Both the position numbers and the translations under genes were made by a program. This document shows, piece by piece, positions 16,901-24,209 of a stretch of 41,146 nucleotides of DNA (position 1 is the stretch's first letter; each line of letters starts with the position of its first letter). The notes under the pieces were generated by a model. It did no database searches. It was not told where the DNA came from and saw only the letters and a list, made by a program, of their open reading frames with translations. Source of the stretch: Bacteroidaceae bacterium (GTDB lineage Bacteria > Bacteroidota > Bacteroidia > Bacteroidales > Bacteroidaceae); contig JAGAAZ010000160.1 in NCBI GenBank assembly GCA_017614895.1, positions 1-41,146 on the forward strand, read 5' to 3'.

Positions 16901-19900
16901 CGCACCAACACAGTGAGCAGCCCCACCTATTGGGCACGATATGTCAACAGTAAGTTCCCCGTCGGTTTTGACATCAACATGATGAATGAAGACGAAGTGG
17001 TGAACGATACGATGCAAGTATCGAACGTAGTTTTGTACGTATTGCTCGAAGACAATACCGTCATGACCTTGTACCCTCGTTACAACACCAAGAAAGGCTG
17101 TTGGTATGCTGCGTTCAATTACGACATTATCGACGCCATGCCTATCAATGTGTATGTAGATTTTGTACAGGAAGAAGATCAAAAACTCGACCGTCGGCAG
17201 TTAGAAGACGCAATAGCTGATGCTGAAGCCAACTACGAGGAAAACCGTCAGATGCTGAAAGAAGTCTACAATGACTTTACGCCAGAAGGGTTGGATGCCG
17301 ATCAAGAGGCTGCCTTCCGCGAACTGGACGACCTGCTCGATAAGGATGACCTTGACGATGTAGCTCTGGCCCGTCGCGACAGTCTATTCAACGTCATCAT
17401 TGACGACCCAGACATCATTGCCAAGGCCGAGGCCAAATATGCCATCGACTTTAGTGAGGTGGATGCCCTTTACAACTCGCTCGATCCCAACAATCCCGAT
17501 CCTGAGACAGTGCTGTTCATAAGCCGGAGAACCAGAGAAATCATAGCCGCATCCACGCAGCCCGACGATGACCCCGACGAGTCAGAGATGGCAGCAGAAA
17601 GGGCACGCACGCAGGCTCTGACCGACAGTATCATTGCGCATGGCGAGATGTTCCGCGATGTAGTGCTCAACAACATGAAGTGGCTCGTACAAACCATCGA
17701 TACCGCTGCCCTTCAAAAGCCTGAAGATGGCTATACCGATGTGGTGCGATGGGATGACGGCTACCAGGAGGTTAGCTACAAGAAACTCAACAGCATTGAC
17801 GGCGAACAGCTATTGGCCGAAGGCTATACAGCATACCCCATGACCGACGGAACCTTCATCTATCTCCGTAAGGATGACGAGACCATAAGCTATATCGACT
17901 CCAAGACCTCGATGCTGAGTACCGTGAAGTATGTAGTTGACGAGTCACCCATCAACGAAAGTCAGACTCAGCGACGTGCCATTTCGGGTAGACGGTCTAA
18001 ACGCCCCTTGATTAGCGAAGAATGTTTGTGGGATTTGCAGACAGCTTCTTCACGACTAGTTAAACATCATGAGCAAATGAAGGATTCGCATGACGACTAT
18101 TCCAAGTTCAAGACCATTTGTGCTACCATCCAAGAGAATTGCGAGGGTGTGAAGAAGGCGTTAGGATGTATCTACGATGCTGCGATGGTGCTGCTGCAAC
18201 CTTTGGTAGATGAAGATACCAAGAAGTGCAGAGAAAAGGGCGAGGCCGACTTGAAAAAAGCCCAGGATGAAGTGACTGAATGGAAACAAAAGATAGCTGA
18301 CAAAAATGCTCTCATCAAACGAAAGGAAAAGAGTATTAAGAGGCTGCAAAATAGCGAAAAATGGCTGAAAGAATGTGTGGATAATGGCAAGAATCCATAC
18401 CACATGACCGAGTTGAGTAACGAATTAAAAGAAGTTCAAAATGAACTGAAATTAGCTCAGAATGAAAAGGAACTCGCTGAGCAGACCATCAAGAACACCT
18501 TGAATCCCGAGCTCGCAGAGAAGAAGGTGGCCGTGACAAATGCCCGGAAATTCCTCAATGGGCTAAAAAAAAGTGAGAATATTCTGTCACGTCTGATTTT
18601 CAAACTTCCACGTAACTTCAGGGCGGTTATTGCAATGGGAAGCCGTAAAGCCCTCGAAATTGGAGGTGGTATTGCCAAGTTCCTCGGCACACCCATAGGT
18701 GGCGTATTCAAGGTTGTGCCTTTGGCGTTCCTGATTACCGACAACATGCTTGATGCTGATCAGTGGAAATTCCTGTCCGACTATATCGAGGGTAAGCTAC
18801 CCTGCCCGGGCGAGCCAGACAAGGCCCTGCAGGTCTATGAGGACACGAAGAGTAAGCGCATCCAACACACCGTCATTGACGTCAGTCAGGTGGTACTCGA
18901 CTTAAGTACACTTGTTGCCGACTTCACACTTGGCACGGTGCCTGTCTATTCTCCCACTTGGTGGATTAAAATGGTGGGCGAGGTTACTTCTATCATTACG
19001 GCCGTCAACCATCCACGCAGTTCCGCTGACGACCAAGACAATATTCGCAGTCGCATTGATGCATTGGAGTGTGATAAGAAGCCTAAGCCCGATCCCAAAC
19101 CAACGAAGACGAAAAACACCCACCTGCTGATAGGAGCCGACCGCAACTGGGAAACAATTTGCTTTGGCAACCCATGTCCCGAATCCACCCCTGTCCGCGA
19201 CCCGTCTGGCTTTGTCTATGAGGCTGTGAATTCCAATCGTCTGGAGGGTGTGACTGCCACTTGCTACTACAAGGAAACGGTGGAAGATATGTATGGCGAC
19301 CTGCACGAGAATATCGTGGTTTGGGATGCTGAGAACTATGCACAGGAGAACCCACTCTTCACCGATGCTGAAGGCAAATACGCTTGGGATGTGCCACAGG
19401 GTCTCTGGCAGGTGAAGTTCGAAAAGGAAGGCTATGAGACCACTCGCTCGGAATGGCTGCCAGTGCCACCACCACAACTGGAGGTGAACGTGGGCATGAT
19501 CCAACTGCGTCAACCCGTGGTGAGCCGTGTGAAGGCATACCCCGAGGGCATCGACATCACGTTTGACAAGTACATGGATCCACAGACGCTGACCAAGGAG
19601 AACATCCTCGTCACCATAGGCGGCAAGACCACCCAAGGCACCCTCCGTCTGCTCAATACTGAAAGCGGTTATGAGAAACCCGATGTGGAATACGCCTCGA
19701 AGGTACGCTTCGAACCCACCACACCGCTGACGGTGAACGACAAGGTGCAATTGACTGTAAGGAAGACCGTGGAGAGTTATGCTGGCATTCCGATGGAGAG
19801 CGACTACACCCAACAATTTGATGTGGAACTGCGAGTGCTCAACATCGAAACGGATTCGTTGCTCTATTTGGCTGACGACGCGACACAATCGCTCACCGTA

Positions 19901-20551
19901 CAGGCATTGCCCATTGAAGCAGCCAAGGGCAAGAACCTCAGCGTTATCTCGATGAATCCCGATGCGGTTGACCTGAGTACGAATGCGCTGACCCTCGATG
20001 CCAACGGTCAAGCCCAAGTGACCCTCACCGCCACAGGTCTCGGCACCAGCGCCGTCAAGTTCAGTTTGACGGACGATGACCTCTCAGCTACTACCCTCGT
20101 CTTTGTGGCAGATGCCGAGAGCATGATGGTGGACGAACCGACGGCTTCACGCATGAGCGGCACGGAAATCTACCGAGGCTCCGAAATTAAGTTGACCTGC
20201 CAGACGGCGGGTGCCACCATCCTCTACACGCTGGACGGGTCATGCCCCTGCGATGCCAATTCGAAGAAGGTACTGACTTACCAAAGTCCTATCGTGGCGA
20301 CGGGTGATAATCTTGTTATCCGGGCGATGGCAGTGACCAAAGGCATGGGAGAGAGTGATGTTGTGGAGTTCCGTTATAAGGTGATAGACCTTCCTGTGAC
20401 CATCGAGACCTTGATGGAGGCTGACGGCATCTCTATGAATGTGCCTGTGGCATATTACCGCTTGGATGGTCGCCGCATCAGAGAACCTCAACGTGGCATC
20501 AACATTATGCGCCGCGCTGATGGTACGGTAAGCAAATTCTTCGTAAAGTAA
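13901..20551 (+). CDS. Giant multidomain exported surface protein
   Basis: 2216 residues; the in-frame ATG at 13910 (MKKLFSICIVLLCQMAAFAQ) is an equally good start. A signal peptide is followed by a beta domain (28-110), BspA-like LRR remnants (about 130-285, with LLLPATIESIENYAYF) and a carboxypeptidase-regulatory-like domain (about 467-550, LSGTVTAASTGSPIRGANVSV). Several Ig-like segments come next. The centre is unusual: an acidic helical stretch (about 1085-1250), then a long coiled coil (about 1430-1560, Lys/Glu heptads), then Gly-rich hydrophobic helices (about 1565-1700). The C-terminal third has another regulatory-like domain (about 1765-1865), an SbsA-type Ig domain, a chitobiase C-terminal-like domain (about 2085-2165, TILYTLDGS) and a sorting-like tail (YYRLDGRRIREPQRGINIM). 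I cannot assign a function; adhesion or a cell-surface scaffold is most likely. Confidence 0.85.
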   Translation: MRAMKKLFSICIVLLCQMAAFAQSENTKHTVTVLADPEGSSWVYSGGWSSDSSFEKETGQQVNVTVYPNTGYVLDTLVSAEIDTKNLNYYGNGWDVSFTMPDKDVTITVHAHYAPELPPNPNESGWDEGTGSIIVNNFAPGKLQDAIYHFLYDPETYIADFSKVKAITAVGVITEDDWLSIFLYDTFKNLTYLDLSRTTGLSKMGTRYYNPGNPTCETLTTLLLPATIESIENYAYFDRLEALKSLTCYATTPPKIIANDFGKLPADAVVYVPAESLPLYMEADGWKDLEIQPITQGVHSLTVNLPKSTTAGSFKDMFLELVNTQTARVQRYVMTNSTKYTFSNLINDTHYNIYIRNAQDDILARIEGVDVKGQDVSVTFTEVTTPQDITLQLITPEGKDVTDQATTTWTDQRGNYIATGNTLGSQMAGAKVRFSVRLPEALGILYQLPTDSLITVGNGKALAIHLQPLKTATLSGTVTAASTGSPIRGANVSVNQLLNGRYSQTLTTTTDANGNWTLIVPDAPATITAAATDYVSSTLAVEAFPVSTPVAFALRDLTGTTLYLNIYYRPAVREGEMMEGDDTYSDYQSISYTVYDETHQRELTSMKVQYPYLVLQDEELAEGTQLRVTATSSTGAFMPVIATCMVKADDSTIVTLPITQLGQLKATFSQTDNLAVVGMLYDGDGDLKGTYSYDEAQLTLTDIPDGNYTLVTMGESRLFNGINTLDGLTEMQLVKGRDYVSNTVSIESGRIDSLHNQVIPSFDETIFSYTTDNTRFSANKTQVTVGNYVTLRTQVEYKSSVTPRDVKLLFDLPEGCALMEGSVMAGTSLVTYSMDGNRLTVPLTNATDIVRFCVVPTKEGYYETQASVTFTSAARERMQPLGSVGITAEALSISVPQRSGSGIVPVSGMAIGGSLVQVYDDDVLIGQTEAGPAGNWKVQCALNNPYNLSEHSVHALITTPEGLQMQTEASTVTISHGTLKPVVTMSFDQDGSKATLTWDFRTNTVSSPTYWARYVNSKFPVGFDINMMNEDEVVNDTMQVSNVVLYVLLEDNTVMTLYPRYNTKKGCWYAAFNYDIIDAMPINVYVDFVQEEDQKLDRRQLEDAIADAEANYEENRQMLKEVYNDFTPEGLDADQEAAFRELDDLLDKDDLDDVALARRDSLFNVIIDDPDIIAKAEAKYAIDFSEVDALYNSLDPNNPDPETVLFISRRTREIIAASTQPDDDPDESEMAAERARTQALTDSIIAHGEMFRDVVLNNMKWLVQTIDTAALQKPEDGYTDVVRWDDGYQEVSYKKLNSIDGEQLLAEGYTAYPMTDGTFIYLRKDDETISYIDSKTSMLSTVKYVVDESPINESQTQRRAISGRRSKRPLISEECLWDLQTASSRLVKHHEQMKDSHDDYSKFKTICATIQENCEGVKKALGCIYDAAMVLLQPLVDEDTKKCREKGEADLKKAQDEVTEWKQKIADKNALIKRKEKSIKRLQNSEKWLKECVDNGKNPYHMTELSNELKEVQNELKLAQNEKELAEQTIKNTLNPELAEKKVAVTNARKFLNGLKKSENILSRLIFKLPRNFRAVIAMGSRKALEIGGGIAKFLGTPIGGVFKVVPLAFLITDNMLDADQWKFLSDYIEGKLPCPGEPDKALQVYEDTKSKRIQHTVIDVSQVVLDLSTLVADFTLGTVPVYSPTWWIKMVGEVTSIITAVNHPRSSADDQDNIRSRIDALECDKKPKPDPKPTKTKNTHLLIGADRNWETICFGNPCPESTPVRDPSGFVYEAVNSNRLEGVTATCYYKETVEDMYGDLHENIVVWDAENYAQENPLFTDAEGKYAWDVPQGLWQVKFEKEGYETTRSEWLPVPPPQLEVNVGMIQLRQPVVSRVKAYPEGIDITFDKYMDPQTLTKENILVTIGGKTTQGTLRLLNTESGYEKPDVEYASKVRFEPTTPLTVNDKVQLTVRKTVESYAGIPMESDYTQQFDVELRVLNIETDSLLYLADDATQSLTVQALPIEAAKGKNLSVISMNPDAVDLSTNALTLDANGQAQVTLTATGLGTSAVKFSLTDDDLSATTLVFVADAESMMVDEPTASRMSGTEIYRGSEIKLTCQTAGATILYTLDGSCPCDANSKKVLTYQSPIVATGDNLVIRAMAVTKGMGESDVVEFRYKVIDLPVTIETLMEADGISMNVPVAYYRLDGRRIREPQRGINIMRRADGTVSKFFVK

Positions 20552-20597
20552 TGGTATTATAAAGCATTCTCAAAAACCTTCATTTCCCAATATTTAT

Positions 20598-21644
20598 ATG
20601 GCAGAGATAAAAAATAATCAGCGTATTATAGCCTTTGATGTTCTTCGTATTATTGCCGCCTTTGCGGTCGTCTGGTTACATACATCCGCACAAAGGTTTG
20701 AAGATTGTTTCCCTTCTAATGAATGGATGGTGATGAATGTTTATGATTCTATGGTCAGATGGTCTGTTCCTGTTTTTATCATGATTTCTGGTGCCATCTT
20801 TCTTGATCCTTCAAGGAAGATGGACATTAAGAAGCTTTATACAAAAAATGTAACACGAATAGTGCTTATTTTTTTCTTTTGGTCTATTGTATATGCTATC
20901 TATGAAGGTATTGGAGAAGATGGAATAGCTGGTTTTGTATCAGACATTATCAAAGGACCATACCATTTTTGGTTTTTGAGAATGCTCATAGGACTATATA
21001 TCGTCGTACCGATATTAAGAATGATTGTCACAGATAAGAAGATAGGATTATATTTTATTATTTTGGCGATTGTGACGGCTTTTTGTATTCCTATGCTTTT
21101 CCCTGTAATAAGCCGCTTTCACGCAGATACTGGAGAATTTTTCAAGAATTACTATAATAGTTTTGAAATAAAAATAGCGACTGGTTATGTGGGTTATTTT
21201 GTTTTAGGATATTACCTCTGTATTAATAATTTGAGACATTTTCAGAAATACATGTTATATTTTCTGGGTGTTGTCAGCGTTATAATTGTCAGTATTCTTA
21301 CATTCTTCGTTTCCAAAGAAGCAAATGCTCCTTCAGAAGAATATTATAATTATCTCAATATATTTACTTTCCTTGAGGCAACCGCTCTTTTTGTGTTTAT
21401 CAAAGAAATTAAAATACCAACAAAATATCATCCATTATTGATTAAAGTTTCAAAGATGACTTTAGGAATATATATTATTCATATTCTTGTACTGGAAATC
21501 GCAGATGATATATTTGGAATTAATACCACTACTTTTGATCCTCTTTTCTCTATTCCTTGTTTCAGTTGTCTCATTTTTGTGATTTCTTGTGGAATAGTCC
21601 TATTTTTATATAAAATTCCTTTCCTAAGAAAAATGGTCATATAG
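20598..21644 (+). CDS. Acyltransferase 3 family membrane protein
   Basis: 348 residues with about ten predicted membrane segments. The start IIAFDVLRIIAAFAVVWLHTS carries the conserved His of acyltransferase-3 proteins, and VRWSVPVFIMISGAIFL matches the second family motif. Such enzymes (OafA, WecH and similar) O-acetylate surface polysaccharides or glycolipids in the cytoplasmic membrane. The target here is unknown. The gene is markedly richer in A+T (many TTT, ATA, AAA and TAT codons) than the large genes on its left, which suggests separate acquisition. No clear promoter is seen in the 46 bp after the giant gene, so it may be read from upstream. Confidence 0.88.
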   Translation: MAEIKNNQRIIAFDVLRIIAAFAVVWLHTSAQRFEDCFPSNEWMVMNVYDSMVRWSVPVFIMISGAIFLDPSRKMDIKKLYTKNVTRIVLIFFFWSIVYAIYEGIGEDGIAGFVSDIIKGPYHFWFLRMLIGLYIVVPILRMIVTDKKIGLYFIILAIVTAFCIPMLFPVISRFHADTGEFFKNYYNSFEIKIATGYVGYFVLGYYLCINNLRHFQKYMLYFLGVVSVIIVSILTFFVSKEANAPSEEYYNYLNIFTFLEATALFVFIKEIKIPTKYHPLLIKVSKMTLGIYIIHILVLEIADDIFGINTTTFDPLFSIPCFSCLIFVISCGIVLFLYKIPFLRKMVI

Positions 21645-21760
21645 TGTATGGGGCAACATATCAACAATAAAAATTAAAAAGCTTTTATTTTGTATTGTCT
21701 TTGGCTTTCACTACCGTTGGCTTCGCCGAAAGTACTTACGTTCGGAAAAAGTTAAATAAA

Positions 21761-21792
21761 TTTGTTTTTTCTCTCACTTAATCGTACCTTTG
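21761..21792 (+). promoter_or_regulatory. Promoter very close to the U32 gene start
   Basis: TTTG (21761-21764), exactly 20 bp, then TACCTTTG (21785-21792). The ATG lies only 6 bases after the -7 box, at 21798. Transcription normally begins about 5-8 bases past this box, so the mRNA may be leaderless or nearly so. Confidence 0.7.
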
Positions 21793-21797
21793 CACCC

Positions 21798-23054
21798 ATG
21801 AAAAGAACTGATTTTGAAATCATGGCACCTGTGGGGAGCCGAGAGAGTTTGGCTGCAGCATTGAAGGCTGGGGCTAATTCGGTGTATTTTGGCATCGGGA
21901 AACTGAACATGAGGAGCCATAGTGCCAACGAATTCACCATTGAGGACTTGAAAGAGATTGCAGCGATTTGTCATGAGCATGGAGTGCAGTCTTACCTGAC
22001 GGTGAACACGATTATCTATGGAGAGGACATCGCGACGATGCACGAGATTGTGGATGCAGCAGTGGAGGCGAAAATTTCAGCCGTGATTGCCTGCGATGTG
22101 GCTGTGATGACTTATTGCAATCAGGTGGGGATGGAGGTGCATCTAAGTACCCAACTAAACATCTCGAACATTGAAGCGCTGAAATTCTATGCACAATTTG
22201 CTGATGTGGTGGTGTTGGCAAGGGAACTGAACATGTGGCAGGTGAGGGACATCTACCAGCAGATTGTGGAACAGGACATTCGAGGACCGAAAGGAGCTTT
22301 AATTCGTATTGAGATGTTCTGTCACGGAGCCTTGTGTATGGCGATTAGCGGCAAGTGCTATTTGTCGTTGCAGAATGCAGGCAGGAGTGCGAACAGAGGA
22401 GAGTGTGTGCAGATTTGCAGGCGAGGGTATGAAGTGACGGATTTGGAGACAGGCACACAGTTGAAGGTGGATAACAAGTACATCATGTCGCCTCGCGACT
22501 TGAAGACCATACGCTTTATTGATGTGATGATGAATGCAGGAGTGCGTGTGTTCAAGATTGAGGGTAGGGCACGAGGACCAGAGTATGTCTATACAGTGGT
22601 GAAGTCGTATGATGAAGCCATCAAGGCAGTACTTGATGAGAATTTCACGGACGAGAAGAAAAATCAGTGGGATCAAGCACTTAGTACCGTGTTCAATCGT
22701 GGTTTCTGGGATGGCTATTATCAAGGGCAGAAATTGGGTGAGTGGTGCGAGGTATATGGTAGCAGGGCAACGGAGAAGAAGGTGTATGTGGGCAAGTGCA
22801 TGAAGTATTTCTCGAAGATTGGTGTGGCAGAGTTTCTGATTGAGAACGAGGACTTGCATGTAGGTGATAAACTGCTTATCACAGGTACTACAACTGGTGC
22901 CTTGATTCAGCCTTGTGAAGAAATCCGTTATGAATTGGAGCCTGTACAGACAGCGACAAGAGAACAGCATATCAGCATCAAGGTCAACGAGCGTGTGCGT
23001 CCGAATGACAAGTTGTATGTATTGCAGCCAGCAGATAGATTGACACAACAATAA
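21798..23054 (+). CDS. U32 family protein (TrhP/RlhA-like RNA hydroxylation family)
   Basis: 418 residues from [22 protein letters not shown], a start typical of the family. The U32 signature [20 protein letters not shown] (about 172-191) and the cysteines of [17 protein letters not shown] that follow are present. They are thought to help hold a cofactor or cluster in this family. Members were first called peptidases, but E. coli TrhP and RlhA are needed for prephenate-dependent hydroxylation of tRNA U34 or of 23S rRNA. Which RNA this one serves cannot be read from the sequence. The C-terminal beta domain (about 330-418) matches the U32 C-terminal region. The longer frame from 21762 would begin inside the promoter and is rejected. 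ruvB follows after 7 bp, so the two are cotranscribed. Confidence 0.85.
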   Translation: MKRTDFEIMAPVGSRESLAAALKAGANSVYFGIGKLNMRSHSANEFTIEDLKEIAAICHEHGVQSYLTVNTIIYGEDIATMHEIVDAAVEAKISAVIACDVAVMTYCNQVGMEVHLSTQLNISNIEALKFYAQFADVVVLARELNMWQVRDIYQQIVEQDIRGPKGALIRIEMFCHGALCMAISGKCYLSLQNAGRSANRGECVQICRRGYEVTDLETGTQLKVDNKYIMSPRDLKTIRFIDVMMNAGVRVFKIEGRARGPEYVYTVVKSYDEAIKAVLDENFTDEKKNQWDQALSTVFNRGFWDGYYQGQKLGEWCEVYGSRATEKKVYVGKCMKYFSKIGVAEFLIENEDLHVGDKLLITGTTTGALIQPCEEIRYELEPVQTATREQHISIKVNERVRPNDKLYVLQPADRLTQQ

Positions 23055-23061
23055 CTGGATT

Positions 23062-24102
23062 ATGCAAGAAGATTTTGACATAAGAGAACAGCGGAACGTG
23101 AAGGACAAGGACTTTGAGAATGCCTTGCGCCCTTTGCGATTTGCCGATTTCAGCGGACAAACTAAGGTGGTGGAGAACCTGAGTGTGTTTGTCGAGGCTG
23201 CCCGATTCCGTGGGGAACCCCTTGACCACACCCTCCTGCATGGTCCTCCAGGATTGGGTAAGACGACACTTTCTAACATCATCGCCAACGAATTGGGGGT
23301 GGGCTTCAAGGTCACATCGGGTCCTGTGTTGGATAAACCTGGTGATTTGGCTGGCATCCTCACCTCGCTGGAGGAGAATGATGTACTTTTTATTGATGAA
23401 ATCCATCGTTTGTCTCCTGTGGTGGAGGAATATCTGTATAGTGCGATGGAGGACTATCGCATTGACATCATGATTGATAAAGGTCCTTCTGCCCGTAGCA
23501 TCCAGATTGATTTGAGTCCTTTCACTTTAGTGGGTGCTACCACTCGAAGCGGATTGCTGACTGCTCCCCTTCGTGCTCGTTTTGGTATCAATCTCCATTT
23601 GGAATACTACGATGCAGATGTGTTGACCAAGATTATCCTTCGTTCTGCTAAATTGCTTGGCATCCCTTGTGACTTCGATGCTGCAGGTGAAATAGCCGGT
23701 CGCAGTCGTGGTACACCTCGTATCGCAAATGCGCTGTTGAGGCGTGTGCGTGACTTTGCGCAAGTGAAGGGTAATGGCACCATTGATCTGCCGATTGCCC
23801 ACATGGCGCTTGAAGCGCTGAATATTGACAAGTTTGGTCTTGACGAGATTGACAATAAGATTCTTACCACGATTATTGACAAGTTCAAGGGTGGTCCTGT
23901 GGGTCTTGGTACGATCGCTACAGCGATTGGTGAAGATACAGGAACCGTTGAAGAAGTCTATGAGCCGTTCCTCATCAAGGAGGGCTTCATCAAACGCACG
24001 CCACGAGGTAGGGAAGTCACAGAATTAGCTTATAGGCACTTGGGACGTAACCCTTGGGTCAATCCTCATGATAAAACTGGTATGGGAAGCCTTTTCGATT
24101 AA
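23062..24102 (+). CDS. ruvB: Holliday junction branch migration helicase RuvB
   Basis: 346 residues, the usual RuvB length. It is the AAA+ motor that, with RuvA, drives branch migration of Holliday junctions in DNA repair and recombination. Visible motifs: FADFSGQ (27-33), Walker [10 protein letters not shown] (61-69), Walker [10 protein letters not shown] (109-117), sensor 1 GATTRSG (158-164), the arginine finger region PLRARFG (169-175) and sensor 2 [13 protein letters not shown] (216-228). The C-terminal winged helix ends in [17 protein letters not shown]. ruvA and ruvC are not in the window. It is cotranscribed with the U32 gene. Its last codons form the left arm of a terminator (24087-24118). 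Confidence 0.97.
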   Translation: MQEDFDIREQRNVKDKDFENALRPLRFADFSGQTKVVENLSVFVEAARFRGEPLDHTLLHGPPGLGKTTLSNIIANELGVGFKVTSGPVLDKPGDLAGILTSLEENDVLFIDEIHRLSPVVEEYLYSAMEDYRIDIMIDKGPSARSIQIDLSPFTLVGATTRSGLLTAPLRARFGINLHLEYYDADVLTKIILRSAKLLGIPCDFDAAGEIAGRSRGTPRIANALLRRVRDFAQVKGNGTIDLPIAHMALEALNIDKFGLDEIDNKILTTIIDKFKGGPVGLGTIATAIGEDTGTVEEVYEPFLIKEGFIKRTPRGREVTELAYRHLGRNPWVNPHDKTGMGSLFD

Positions 24103-24118
24103 CGAAGAGGCTTTTTTT
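24087..24118 (+). terminator. Terminator overlapping the ruvB stop codon
   Basis: 11-bp stem AAGCCTTTTCG (24087-24097) / CGAAGAGGCTT (24103-24113) with one T-G wobble, a loop of ATTAA that contains the TAA stop, and a run of seven T (24112-24118). The upstream arm is coding sequence for the last RuvB residues. Confidence 0.85.
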
Positions 24119-24163
24119 GAAAAATTTACACATTATATATATAGCGTAAAAAATATTTTGCTT

Positions 24164-24171
24164 ACCTTTGC
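24164..24171 (+). promoter_or_regulatory. -7 box of the topA operon promoter
   Basis: TACCTTTG (24164-24171) matches the -7 consensus. The -33 region about 20 bp upstream is only AT-rich (TATATAG), not TTTG. The ATG of topA is at 24210, giving a leader of about 30 nt. Confidence 0.6.
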
Positions 24172-24209
24172 ACCCGATTTTCTCTAAAGTGAAGAAATAA
24201 AAACATTAT

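Noticed and set aside
13901..20551. Polymorphic toxin interpretation of the giant protein
   Set aside because: The C-terminus is a sorting-like tail and not a toxin domain, and no immunity gene follows.
22299..23363. 354-codon minus-strand frame across the U32 and ruvB genes
   Set aside because: It spans two conserved plus-strand genes and their junction; no family resemblance.
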